A DNA stretch of 64,000 nt from Flavobacterium suaedae (GTDB lineage: Bacteria; Bacteroidota; Bacteroidia; Flavobacteriales; Flavobacteriaceae), in assembly GCF_014642915.1 (NCBI RefSeq), contig NZ_BMJE01000003.1, positions 186,001 through 250,000 of the forward strand. The letters are read 5' to 3'. Position numbers and translations under genes: made by a program. Positions within the stretch are counted from its first letter, which is position 1, and every line of letters begins with the position of its first letter. Below the pieces are notes generated by a model. That model saw only the letters and a program-made list of their open reading frames with translations. It searched no databases and was not told the DNA's origin. Of the stretch, positions 7,315 to 15,509 are shown piece by piece.

Positions 7315-7360
7315 AATAATTTGCTATTAATTGTTGGTTTAAATTAATTGTTTATATATC

Positions 7361-7380
7361 CTACTATACAAATATAGTAG
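7361..7380. promoter_or_regulatory. Palindrome over the hup promoter (possible operator)
   Basis: Perfect 8-bp inverted repeat CTACTATA (7361-7368) / TATAGTAG (7373-7380) with a CAAA spacer. It covers the whole -7 box and the expected start of transcription, so a dimeric protein bound here would block the promoter. The protein is unknown; HU autoregulation is one possibility. Confidence 0.45.
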
Positions 7381-7398
7381 TAATTCACTATTACGCAA
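7369..7398 (-). promoter_or_regulatory. Consensus promoter of hup (TTG-N19-TATATTTG)
   Basis: On the minus strand TTG (7396-7398), exactly 19 bp, then TATATTTG (7369-7376). This matches the Bacteroidota -33/-7 consensus fully. The leader to the ATG is about 50 nt. Confidence 0.8.
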
Positions 7399-7500
7399 GT
7401 ATTTTAGGCACTTTTCAGTATAAATGTTGACAAATTTGACTGTTGTGTTAATAACTGAATATACAATTTATAATTTTTTGTTAAAAATATTATGTATACG

Positions 7501-8448
7501 CTACTTAACACGGGCATTAGCGGATAGTTTCAGTCCATTTAAAAGTTCCTGTGCCTTCATTTTTTTCTTCCCCGGAAATTGTAATGTATCCAGAGTAATA
7601 AAGCCATCTTGTACGGCTACTTTAATTTCTTTTTTATCCGATACTATACTCCCGACTTCCAAACCATGTGCCTCTTCATCAAAAGAAGCAGTATATACTT
7701 TTACATTCCACTCCTGCTCCTCATCCACTATAAAAGTCCATGCAGCAGGATATGGGCTTAGCCCCCTTATATGGTTGTATATTTCTGCACCCGATTTAGT
7801 CCAGTCAATTTTACAATTATCTTTATTTAATTTATAAGCTGTTTTTATTTCTCCTTCCTCAGATTGTACTTCGGGCTTTGCATTACCTGTAGCAATAAGT
7901 GTTAGTGTTTTTAAAACTGTACTAACTCCTAAATTCATTAATTTATCGTGCAACTCTCCTGCTGTTTCTGTAGGTGTAATTTCAACTTGTTCTTTAAGTA
8001 TTATTTCGCCGGTATCAATTTTTTCATCTATAAAAAACGTGGTTACACCTGTTACAGTCTCTCCGTTAATTACAGCCCAGTTAATAGGTGCTGCTCCCCT
8101 ATACTGTGGTAATAAAGATGCATGCAGGTTAAAAGTACCCAGTTTAGGCATTTTCCATACTGCTTCGGGCAACATTCTAAAGGCAACTACTACTTGTAAA
8201 TTTGCATTTAAAGACTCCAGTTCCTGCAGGAAAGTCTCATCTTTAAGGTTTGTTGGCTGGAGTATTTTAAGGTCTTTTTCCAGTGCATATTCTTTTACAG
8301 CAGAATATTTTACCTTTTGCCCTCTGCCCGCAGGTCTGTCCGGAGCAGTAATTACTGCTGCAATGTCATAATTATTTTGATATATAGCATCGAGAATACC
8401 CACTGCAAAGTCGGGCGTTCCCATAAATACAATTCTTAATTTCTCCAT
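7501..8448 (-). CDS. fmt: Methionyl-tRNA formyltransferase
   Basis: Transfers formyl from 10-formyl-THF to initiator Met-tRNA. 315 residues with the N-terminal IVFMGTPDFAV, the catalytic-domain motif NLHASLLPQYRGAAPINWAVINGE (Asn-x-His and SLLP loop), FIDEKIDTGEII and the C-terminal OB-fold domain ending in LLNGLKLS. Last gene of the operon ATPase-recQ-fmt: its ATG shares one base with the recQ stop (TAATG), which suggests translational coupling. Confidence 0.95.
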   Translation of the reverse strand: MEKLRIVFMGTPDFAVGILDAIYQNNYDIAAVITAPDRPAGRGQKVKYSAVKEYALEKDLKILQPTNLKDETFLQELESLNANLQVVVAFRMLPEAVWKMPKLGTFNLHASLLPQYRGAAPINWAVINGETVTGVTTFFIDEKIDTGEIILKEQVEITPTETAGELHDKLMNLGVSTVLKTLTLIATGNAKPEVQSEEGEIKTAYKLNKDNCKIDWTKSGAEIYNHIRGLSPYPAAWTFIVDEEQEWNVKVYTASFDEEAHGLEVGSIVSDKKEIKVAVQDGFITLDTLQFPGKKKMKAQELLNGLKLSANARVK

Positions 8449-10343
8449 TATACTATTGTATATTGATTATAGGTATTTATTTTAATTTTTTCGTTATCCA
8501 AAAGTAGTTGTAAAACTTCAATTGTTTCTGCAGAAGTTAGGTTAAGTTTTTCTTCTATTTCTCTGGAAGTATAAGCAGAGTACTCTAACAATGTAAGTAT
8601 TTCTTTTGCTATTACTAGAGGAGATTGTTTTTCCCTCTTTTTATTTATGCAGTAAGAACATACTCCACAATCGGTATTTACTTCCTCATCAAAATATTCA
8701 AGAATAATACGGCTTTTACATTTATTATTGTCAGTAGCATAATTTATTACCTCCTGAAACTGCTCTACTTTTATTTTATTACGCTTTTCAAGAAACTTTG
8801 CTATACGGTTTATAGTGAGGTCGTCTTCTCTTATCTCATTAAACGTAAGTGTACTGTCGTTACCTTTACTTGTGTATGATATTATTTGTTTATCAGCCAG
8901 TTTTTGCAGCATGGCAAAAACTTCTTTTTCCGCTTTTTTTGCTTTGCGTGCTATATAACTAACGTCAACAGCCACTTCCATATCAAAAGCACCTGCGTAA
9001 TTTCTTAATATAGCTAAAAGCATTTCCTCATCATGTGGGTTAAGGCTTATATATCGTAATACTTCTTTGCTTGATTCCAGAAACTGTAATTTTATACTCT
9101 CAGAAAATTCTTTTGAGAGTGTTACTATTCCTTGCCTGTCCAAAAACTGTAATACATTATATGTTTTTACAATATTAAAGCTGTACTGACTACAGAACTC
9201 ATTTAAATTAAAAGAGTACGATTGCCCTATACCCTCGCCATAGGCTATTTGTAAAAAGCTATTTAGCTTGGCGTATACCTGCTTTAAATCTTTTTTATCA
9301 GGGAGGACAGCTATAAACTGATTTCTTGTAGTGGCAATATCTGACGGTCCTAATAATAAAACAGCATACGATTTTTCTCCGTTACGTCCTGCCCTACCGG
9401 CTTCCTGATAATAACTTTCAATATTTTCGGGTAGTTGTATATGTATAACCGTTTTCACATTAGGCTTATCTATACCCATACCAAAGGCATTGGTAGCTAC
9501 CATAACCTGTGCTTTTTCCTGTAGCCAAAGGTTCATGTTAGCTTCCTTCTCTTTTTCTTTTAAACCACCATGATAATAGGTAGCGCTATAACCTAATGAC
9601 TGTAATTGATGGGATACATCGTGGCAGGCTTTGCGGTTACGCACATATATAATAGAAGGAGCTTTATTTTTATCTAGTATTTGTTGTATACGATACAGCT
9701 TATCTTCAGCTTCAAAAACCATATATGCCAAATTCTCTCTTAAAAATGACTTTTTAAATACGGTTACATCTTTCAACCCTAGGTTCGATGTTATATCACT
9801 TTGTACTCTTTGGGTGGCTGATGCCGTTAATGCCAAAAAAGGAACATCAGGCAAATACTCTTTTAAATGTGCTATTTTAAGATATGCAGGTCTAAAATCA
9901 TGCCCCCACTGGGATACACAATGTGCTTCATCAATAGCAACTAAGTTAATTGGTAAATCTTTCAGCCGCTCTACTATCCATTCTGCTTGTAACCTTTCAG
10001 GGGATAAATAAAGGAACTTATAGTTGCCATACTTACAATTATCCAACTTATCACTAATTTCATCTGTAGAAAGAGCACCTGTTAATGATATTGCTTTTAT
10101 ATCTTTTTTAGCAAGGTTGGTAACCTGGTCTTTCATTAAGGCTATTAAGGGCGATATTACTAAACAAATACCTTCCTTAACCATACCCGGAACCTGAAAG
10201 CATACTGATTTACCTCCGCCTGTAGGCATTAGTGCAAAAGTGTCTTTACCCTGTAATACTGATTGTATTATTTCTTGCTGTGGTGTACGGAAACTTTCGT
10301 GTTTCCAATATTTTTTTAAAACGTCTAGCGGTTGCTGCTGCAT
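8448..10343 (-). CDS. recQ: RecQ-type ATP-dependent DNA helicase
   Basis: 3'-5' superfamily 2 helicase for recombination and fork repair, 631 residues. Motifs: PTGGGKS Walker A (40-46), DEAH box (138-141) inside the RecQ loop AIDEAHCVSQWGHDFRP, LTASAT, YYQEAGRAGRNG, and a RecQ-type zinc site CKSRIILEYF...CGVCSYC near 545-570. A winged-helix-like part follows; I see no clear HRDC domain, consistent with the shorter Bacteroidota forms. It starts 7 bp after the upstream ATPase gene and overlaps fmt by one base. Confidence 0.95.
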   Translation of the reverse strand: MQQQPLDVLKKYWKHESFRTPQQEIIQSVLQGKDTFALMPTGGGKSVCFQVPGMVKEGICLVISPLIALMKDQVTNLAKKDIKAISLTGALSTDEISDKLDNCKYGNYKFLYLSPERLQAEWIVERLKDLPINLVAIDEAHCVSQWGHDFRPAYLKIAHLKEYLPDVPFLALTASATQRVQSDITSNLGLKDVTVFKKSFLRENLAYMVFEAEDKLYRIQQILDKNKAPSIIYVRNRKACHDVSHQLQSLGYSATYYHGGLKEKEKEANMNLWLQEKAQVMVATNAFGMGIDKPNVKTVIHIQLPENIESYYQEAGRAGRNGEKSYAVLLLGPSDIATTRNQFIAVLPDKKDLKQVYAKLNSFLQIAYGEGIGQSYSFNLNEFCSQYSFNIVKTYNVLQFLDRQGIVTLSKEFSESIKLQFLESSKEVLRYISLNPHDEEMLLAILRNYAGAFDMEVAVDVSYIARKAKKAEKEVFAMLQKLADKQIISYTSKGNDSTLTFNEIREDDLTINRIAKFLEKRNKIKVEQFQEVINYATDNNKCKSRIILEYFDEEVNTDCGVCSYCINKKREKQSPLVIAKEILTLLEYSAYTSREIEEKLNLTSAETIEVLQLLLDNEKIKINTYNQYTIV

Positions 10344-10350
10344 AGGGTAA

Positions 10351-10887
10351 TTAAGAAAGTTGCCCTAATATAAAAAGAATTCTATTATCAACAGTATCTT
10401 TAGGAACTTCGATTATTTCATAACCGTAGTTTCTATAGGTTTCCTGCAAATGGTCAGCTATAAGCACGGCTTGCTCATAGGTTTCATAGCGGGCATCATC
10501 TGCTGTATAAATTTCTTCCCACGGCGGCAAGAAATAAATTTTTGTGTACTTATATTTTTTACATGCTTCATCAAATGATGACGGATAAGCATCTCCTATA
10601 TAATGCATATAGGCAAGTACATCCGGCAAACCCCTGTCTATAAAAACAATATCTTTATCCTCTGTTACTGCATCATTATATTGTTTTACTCTTCCCTCCA
10701 GTAATAACTCACTAAAAAGTAAAGGATTTTCCAAGAATAATTGTTCTATTCCTTTTTTTCGGGCTTCCAGAGTTACTTCACGCGAAATTTCAGGGTAACA
10801 AGTATACCCCTCATTAGCCAAACCTTCTAAAAGTGTTGTTTTACCCGAACCGGGACCTCCTATTATTACTACTATTTCTTTAGCCAC
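10351..10887 (-). CDS. P-loop AAA-type ATPase/kinase
   Basis: 178 residues with Walker A GGPGSGKT (9-16) at the extreme N-terminus and a conserved DIVFIDRGLPDVLAYMHYIG segment that acts as Walker B-like motif with lid. This is the AAA_28 family (related to NadR-type nucleotide kinases); the substrate is unknown. First gene of the operon with recQ and fmt, 7 bp before recQ. Confidence 0.8.
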   Translation of the reverse strand: MAKEIVVIIGGPGSGKTTLLEGLANEGYTCYPEISREVTLEARKKGIEQLFLENPLLFSELLLEGRVKQYNDAVTEDKDIVFIDRGLPDVLAYMHYIGDAYPSSFDEACKKYKYTKIYFLPPWEEIYTADDARYETYEQAVLIADHLQETYRNYGYEIIEVPKDTVDNRILFILGQLS

Positions 10888-11078
10888 GCCTTATTTTTGG
10901 ATAAGTGGCAAATTTACAGAAACATTCAGTATATCAAAAATATATAAAACCAGTATTAAAAAACTACGTATATACCCTATATAACCAATCAAACAGAAAT
11001 GATATAAACGGATAAAATGTTAAATTTTTTGAATAAAACCATGTTATTGTTAATTTAGGGCTATAAAACTCTATTGCT

Positions 11079-11249
11079 ATGAGTAAAAATCCTATTCAAG
11101 AAACTTTAAGTCTACGAACTAAACGAGGAAGAAAACGCTTACTTCTTTCTTTTACAAGGAAAGATACTATTATTAAACAGTTAGAAATAGCAATTATTTG
11201 TGTTGTAATACTAATAGTTGCATACGGTTTGTATAGTACTTTAGCTTAA
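11079..11249 (+). CDS. Small basic membrane protein, unknown
   Basis: 56 residues: a basic N-terminus (SLRTKRGRKRLLLSFTRK) and one C-terminal membrane helix (about 36-53, IAIICVVILIVAYGLYS). Codon use is ordinary and an ATG lies 20 bp after a promoter-like TAATTTAG box. Topology with a basic cytosolic part and a C-terminal anchor is likely. Not recognised. The gap before it (10888-11078) shows nothing else. Confidence 0.45.
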   Translation: MSKNPIQETLSLRTKRGRKRLLLSFTRKDTIIKQLEIAIICVVILIVAYGLYSTLA

Positions 11250-11401
11250 AAACAAATATATCACATTAATAAACAGACTTTTAACATCAAAAAAAAGAGG
11301 ATAAACTTCAATAATTAAGAAATCCTTAATTTTTTGTTATGCATTTTTTTTAACTGTTTAAAACTTATATTTTTGAACCGAAATTTAATCCCCAAATTAT
11401 A

Positions 11402-11626
11402 ATGAAGAATTTACTATCAAAGTTTTACGTTTTTATTTTCCTATTGGTAAGTAATTACTCGCTATTTGCTCAAGGTCCAAATGATGAAGGTGATGGTGAT
11501 TGCTTGGAGTGTGTAGACCCACCAGCATCTATCTCTAAAACATTATTAATATTAGCAATAGTAGGTATATTATTTGCTTTCTATTATTATTCAAATAAGA
11601 AGCAACAAAAAGCAGTAAAGAACTAA
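11402..11626 (+). CDS. Small exported membrane protein with CxxC
   Basis: 74 residues: a signal peptide (FIFLLVSNYSLFAQ), a short acidic stretch with a CLEC pair (residues 38-41), then a membrane helix (about 49-64, LLILAIVGILFAFYYY) and a basic end. This is a two-helix small envelope protein; the CxxC sits in the periplasmic loop and could bind metal or be redox active. Not recognised. A terminator follows at 11646-11681. Confidence 0.6.
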   Translation: MKNLLSKFYVFIFLLVSNYSLFAQGPNDEGDGDCLECVDPPASISKTLLILAIVGILFAFYYYSNKKQQKAVKN

Positions 11627-11645
11627 TTTCTGCTTTTTAAATATA

Positions 11646-11681
11646 AAAATAAAGGGCATTTAATTAAATGCCCTTTATTTT
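11646..11681. terminator. Bidirectional terminator, perfect 36-bp palindrome
   Basis: Centred on TTAATTAA with AAAGGGC/GCCCTTT arms and A/T runs at both ends. It separates the convergent 11402 (+) and 11712 (-) genes. Confidence 0.85.
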
Positions 11682-11711
11682 GGTTTTGTATAAAAAAAGA
11701 AAAAGTTTAGT

Positions 11712-12011
11712 TTACAAACTAAACTTTTCCAGTATGCTGTATTCACTACTCAGCTCAATATAATAGCAATTTTTAGGAACTTCAACATCCATTCCTGATA
11801 TATCTCCTTCTGAGTATCCTAATTGCGTTAATTCTTTTTGTGTGTGTAAAACTACAGGTTGATCACCTATGTAGTATAAATTTTCATCAGATTTTGTAAT
11901 TTCTGATACACTTCCTGAAATTCCATAATCCATGGAATTATACATAAGTTCTTTTTCAAGTTCAGCTTCAGGTAATTGGTTTACCCACTTCTTCAAGTCT
12001 TTTAACTTCAT
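11712..12011 (-). CDS. Hypothetical cytoplasmic protein
   Basis: 99 residues from the ATG at 12011 (MKLKDLKKWVNQLPEAELEKELMY); an upstream ATG at 12074 would add 21 residues rich in polar sequence that look untranslated. The N-terminal helix with LKKWVNQLPEAELE is typical of small flavobacterial proteins of unknown function, and the C-terminal half is a predicted strand-rich part. No signal peptide. Not recognised. Confidence 0.55.
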   Translation of the reverse strand: MKLKDLKKWVNQLPEAELEKELMYNSMDYGISGSVSEITKSDENLYYIGDQPVVLHTQKELTQLGYSEGDISGMDVEVPKNCYYIELSSEYSILEKFSL

Positions 12012-12232
12012 CAGTACTAGTATTTTAGTTTTTACAGTGAGCGGGGGCTCATTTTTATTTAATAGGGGACGCAAATATATACAATATTTGCTTACAAATT
12101 AATATAATGTGAGTAATAAATTTATCAGAATAATACCATAATTTAAAACCTTAATAAAGATATCATAAACCTACTTTACAATCGTTATATTTATAGCCAA
12201 AGTTTTTCAATAAGTAAGCACACCTGCACGCT

Positions 12233-12535
12233 ATGAGTAAAATAGACCTTAAGCACATTGCATTTCATGTTTTAGTAGCATTATATTTTATTTGGTTTAT
12301 AGTATTTATAATACTTAATATTATTACACTTATTGGCAGCTATAAAAATATAAGTATTGATTTAAACAACGCCATGTTTAACTTAATTACTTTAAACCTT
12401 ATAATGGGTACAGCACTGTATATTGTTATTAGTATGTTTAGGAAACATACACGTTTAACCAAAACTATTAAGTACAGCTACTTATTTGTAGTACTAGCTT
12501 CTGTTTTGGGTATACTAATTACGAAAATATTGTAA
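12233..12535 (+). CDS. Small three-helix membrane protein, unknown
   Basis: 100 residues with three hydrophobic helices (about 10-32, 50-67, 79-98) and a short basic loop (MFRKHTRLTKTIK) between the second and third, so the N-terminus is probably outside or the loop inside. Inner membrane. No motif recognised. Confidence 0.55.
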   Translation: MSKIDLKHIAFHVLVALYFIWFIVFIILNIITLIGSYKNISIDLNNAMFNLITLNLIMGTALYIVISMFRKHTRLTKTIKYSYLFVVLASVLGILITKIL

Positions 12536-12675
12536 ATTGCTGTACAATAATTTTTAAAATCAAAACTCATTAAATGAGTAATTACCATAAACAAGGCAAA
12601 AATTTTGTTAAGAAGTTTACTTAAGGGAATTTCCCGATACTATAACGTATATTTGCCCATATTTTAATATAACTA

Positions 12676-12960
12676 ATGGATAAAAAAAGCGAAGAGTTTT
12701 ATAAAAGACTAAAAGAAGAACTAACTGACACGGCAATATGGCCGTCGGAATACCTTTATAAGTTTATAGTTCCTACAAGCGATGAAAAAATAAAGCAAGT
12801 AGAAGATGCTTTTAACAATATGGGAGCCGTAATAGAAACCAAAAAGTCTAAAAACGGAAACTATACCAGTGTTTCAATTAATGTGAAAATGAAAAATCCT
12901 CAGGCAGTAGTAGACAAGTATATTGAGCTATCTCAGGTAGAAGGAATTATTTCACTATAA
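12676..12960 (+). CDS. DUF493 (YbeD-like) protein
   Basis: 94 residues: KKSEEFYKRLKEELTDTAIWPSEYLYKFIVP and the following DEKIKQVEDAF, SKNGNYTSVSINVKMKNPQAVVDKY give the ferredoxin-like ACT-type fold of the DUF493/YbeD family, an allosteric-looking small domain without settled role. It is the first gene of a run DUF493-DUF4290-murA-Coa1-like, spaced by 10, 20 and 9 bp, probably one operon. Confidence 0.8.
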   Translation: MDKKSEEFYKRLKEELTDTAIWPSEYLYKFIVPTSDEKIKQVEDAFNNMGAVIETKKSKNGNYTSVSINVKMKNPQAVVDKYIELSQVEGIISL

Positions 12961-12970
12961 AAATTTAGTT

Positions 12971-13672
12971 ATGAAATACAAACCCGACGAAGCAATACAG
13001 TACTTAGAATATAATTCTGAAAGAGAGCACCTTATAATTCCGGAATACGGAAGACATTTGCAAAAGCTAATAGAGCAGGCAACAGCAATAGAAGATAGAG
13101 AGGAACGCAATAAAGCTGCAAATTACATTATTTCTATAATGGGGAATTTAAACCCTCACCTGCGTGATGTACCTGATTTTCAGCATAAACTTTGGGATCA
13201 ACTGTTTATAATGTCTGACTTTAAGTTAGATGTAGACTCTCCCTACCCTATTCCGTCTCGTGAAATGCTTCAGCAAAAGCCAGACCGCCTTTCGTACCCG
13301 CAAAACTTTCCTAAATATCGTTTTTACGGTAACAACATAAAGTACATGATTGATGTTGCCAGTAAATGGGAGGACAGTGAATTAAAGAGTGCACTTATTA
13401 TGGTTATAGCTAACCATATGAAAAAATCATACTTAAGCTGGAATAAGGAAAATGTTACGGACGAGGTAATTTTTGAACATTTACTGGAACTGTCTAACGG
13501 AAAAATAAACCTGCTTAAAACAGATGAAGAACTTTCTGCTTCATCAAACTTAATGAAGGTTAATAAGAAAAGTAGTAACAAGGTACATAGTAACCACAAC
13601 CATAACAGCAAGCAAAAATCACATCGTTCTAACCACAAGAACAACCAAAACAATAAAAACCGTAAATCCTAA
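12971..13672 (+). CDS. DUF4290 protein
   Basis: 233 residues. The first about 180 residues hold the DUF4290 core, with EYNSEREHLIIPEYGRHLQKLIEQA, NPHLRDVPDFQHKLWDQLF and FPKYRFYGNNIKYMID. The last about 40 residues are a low-complexity basic Asn/His/Lys/Ser tail (NHNHNSKQKSH). Bacteroidota-specific family of unknown function, always close to murA, so a link to cell-wall synthesis is an inference. Ends 20 bp before murA. Confidence 0.85.
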   Translation: MKYKPDEAIQYLEYNSEREHLIIPEYGRHLQKLIEQATAIEDREERNKAANYIISIMGNLNPHLRDVPDFQHKLWDQLFIMSDFKLDVDSPYPIPSREMLQQKPDRLSYPQNFPKYRFYGNNIKYMIDVASKWEDSELKSALIMVIANHMKKSYLSWNKENVTDEVIFEHLLELSNGKINLLKTDEELSASSNLMKVNKKSSNKVHSNHNHNSKQKSHRSNHKNNQNNKNRKS

Positions 13673-13692
13673 AAAATACATAATAAGGCAGC

Positions 13693-15003
13693 ATGGGAAC
13701 ATTTAAAATAGAAGGAGGAACTAAATTACAGGGAGAAATTACTCCACAGGGAGCAAAAAACGAAGCATTACAAGTACTGTGTACTGTATTGTTAACCCCC
13801 GAAAAAGTAACCATACACAATATACCTGATATAATAGATGTAAATAAACTTATAACCTTGCTGAAAAATTTAGGTGTAAAAGTAGAAAAGTTAAGCCATG
13901 GCTCTTATTCTTTTCAGGCAGATGAAATAAACCTTCCTTATTTGGAATCTGCTGCTTTTAAAGAAGAAGGTAAAGGGCTTCGCGGCTCTATAATGCTAGT
14001 AGGTCCGTTATTGGCACGTTTTGGTAAAGGGTACATTCCTAAACCGGGAGGTGACAAAATAGGGCGTAGAAGATTAGATACTCACTTTGAAGGTTTTATA
14101 AAACTGGGAGCAAAATTCCGCTACAACAGAGAAGAATATTTTTATGGTGTTGAGGCTGATGAACTTCATGGAGCGTATATGTTACTTGATGAAGCATCAG
14201 TTACCGGTACTGCCAATATTGTAATGGCTGCTGTACTGGCTAAAGGTAAAACCACAATATATAACGCTGCCTGCGAACCTTATTTACAACAATTGTGTAA
14301 CATGCTTAACAGCATGGGAGCTAAAATAACAGGAGTTGGTTCTAACCTTCTTGAAATTGAAGGTGTAGAGAAATTAGGTGGTTGCGAGCACCGTATTTTA
14401 CCTGATATGATAGAAATAGGTAGTTGGATAGGTCTTGCTGCAATGACCCAAAGTGAAATTACTATTAAAAATGTAAGTTGGGACAACCTTGGTCTTATAC
14501 CCAATACATTCAGAAAACTGGGTATTACTATAGAGCGTAAGGGCGATGATATACATATACCCGCACATACTGACGGGTATGAAATTCAAAACTATATAGA
14601 TGGTTCTATATTAACTATAGCCGATGCACCTTGGCCGGGCTTTACTCCTGACCTTTTAAGTATTGTATTGGTAGTGGCTACGCAAGCAAGAGGCAGTGTA
14701 CTTATCCACCAAAAAATGTTTGAAAGCCGCTTATTTTTCACTGACAGGCTAATTGATATGGGAGCAAAAATTATTCTTTGCGACCCGCACAGGGCTACTG
14801 TAATAGGGCACGATTTCCAATCGCAGTTGAAAGGTATACAAATGTCTTCTCCTGATATTCGTGCCGGGGTTTCATTACTTATAGCTGCACTTTCTGCGAA
14901 AGGTACAAGTATCATTCAGAATAGTGAGCAGATAGACCGTGGCTATGAAAGAATAGATGAAAGACTAAAAGCTCTTGGTGCTAAAATTGAACGAATTGCT
15001 TAA
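13693..15003 (+). CDS. murA: UDP-N-acetylglucosamine 1-carboxyvinyltransferase
   Basis: First committed step of peptidoglycan synthesis: adds enolpyruvate from PEP to UDP-GlcNAc. 436 residues, two-domain EPT fold. Conserved: GAKNEAL (Lys22), GRRRLDTH, TPDLLS (catalytic Asp), DIRAGVSLLIAA and IDRGYERIDERLKALGA. The active-site loop reads KPGGDKIG: position 121, matching E. coli Cys115, the residue fosfomycin alkylates, is Asp (GAC at 14053-14055). This substitution is known from intrinsically fosfomycin-tolerant MurA of other bacteria. Third gene of the DUF493 operon. Confidence 0.95.
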   Translation: MGTFKIEGGTKLQGEITPQGAKNEALQVLCTVLLTPEKVTIHNIPDIIDVNKLITLLKNLGVKVEKLSHGSYSFQADEINLPYLESAAFKEEGKGLRGSIMLVGPLLARFGKGYIPKPGGDKIGRRRLDTHFEGFIKLGAKFRYNREEYFYGVEADELHGAYMLLDEASVTGTANIVMAAVLAKGKTTIYNAACEPYLQQLCNMLNSMGAKITGVGSNLLEIEGVEKLGGCEHRILPDMIEIGSWIGLAAMTQSEITIKNVSWDNLGLIPNTFRKLGITIERKGDDIHIPAHTDGYEIQNYIDGSILTIADAPWPGFTPDLLSIVLVVATQARGSVLIHQKMFESRLFFTDRLIDMGAKIILCDPHRATVIGHDFQSQLKGIQMSSPDIRAGVSLLIAALSAKGTSIIQNSEQIDRGYERIDERLKALGAKIERIA

Positions 15004-15012
15004 TTATTTTTT

Positions 15013-15420
15013 ATGCAACATTATATAAAAGGCATACCGGTAAGTAAAGAAGTTTACGACGAATACCAGTTAAAACAGAAAAAGAAGAAGCGAACAATAC
15101 TACTGGTAGTAAGTATTTTTATAATAGGTACAATAGGTCTTTTTATAGCTTCATTTATTGGAGGTAAGTATCTAATAAAAAAATCTGATGCTTATCATAT
15201 TGCTGAAGAAGTAATTCAGAAAAATAAAGAGATAAAAGAAATAACGGGTGACATTGAAGATATTGATTTTTCCAGTGGAAGTATTCACACCAGTAACGGA
15301 GATGGTGAAGCTTCTTTATATCTTGATGTAGAGGGTGAAAAAAAAGATGTAACTGTATACCTATACCTCAGCAAAGAAAATGGTGAATGGGTAACCCATG
15401 ATATTGAAATAGAAGAATAA
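15013..15420 (+). CDS. Membrane-anchored Coa1-like domain protein
   Basis: 135 residues: a basic N-terminus, one membrane helix (about 29-53, ILLVVSIFIIGTIGLFIASFIGG), then an outward domain with the pattern ITGDIEDIDFSSGSIHTSNGDGEASLYLDVEG and a following VYLYLSKENGEWV, close to the Coa1/Tim21-type fold used in cytochrome oxidase assembly factors. Role inferred only from fold similarity. It begins 9 bp after murA. Downstream is a bidirectional terminator. Confidence 0.55.
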   Translation: MQHYIKGIPVSKEVYDEYQLKQKKKKRTILLVVSIFIIGTIGLFIASFIGGKYLIKKSDAYHIAEEVIQKNKEIKEITGDIEDIDFSSGSIHTSNGDGEASLYLDVEGEKKDVTVYLYLSKENGEWVTHDIEIEE

Positions 15421-15444
15421 GATTTTATATATAACACAGAAAAT

Positions 15445-15479
15445 AAAAAAGGCTGCCCTGATAAATGGCAGCCTTTTTT
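15445..15479. terminator. Bidirectional terminator between the Coa1-like and DUF5686 genes
   Basis: Stem GGCTGCC (15451-15457) / GGCAGCC (15467-15473), extended by A6 and T6. It serves the convergent genes ending at 15420 and 15510. Confidence 0.9.
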
Positions 15480-15509
15480 ATGTAAACAAATGATAAATTT
15501 AATCCTGCT

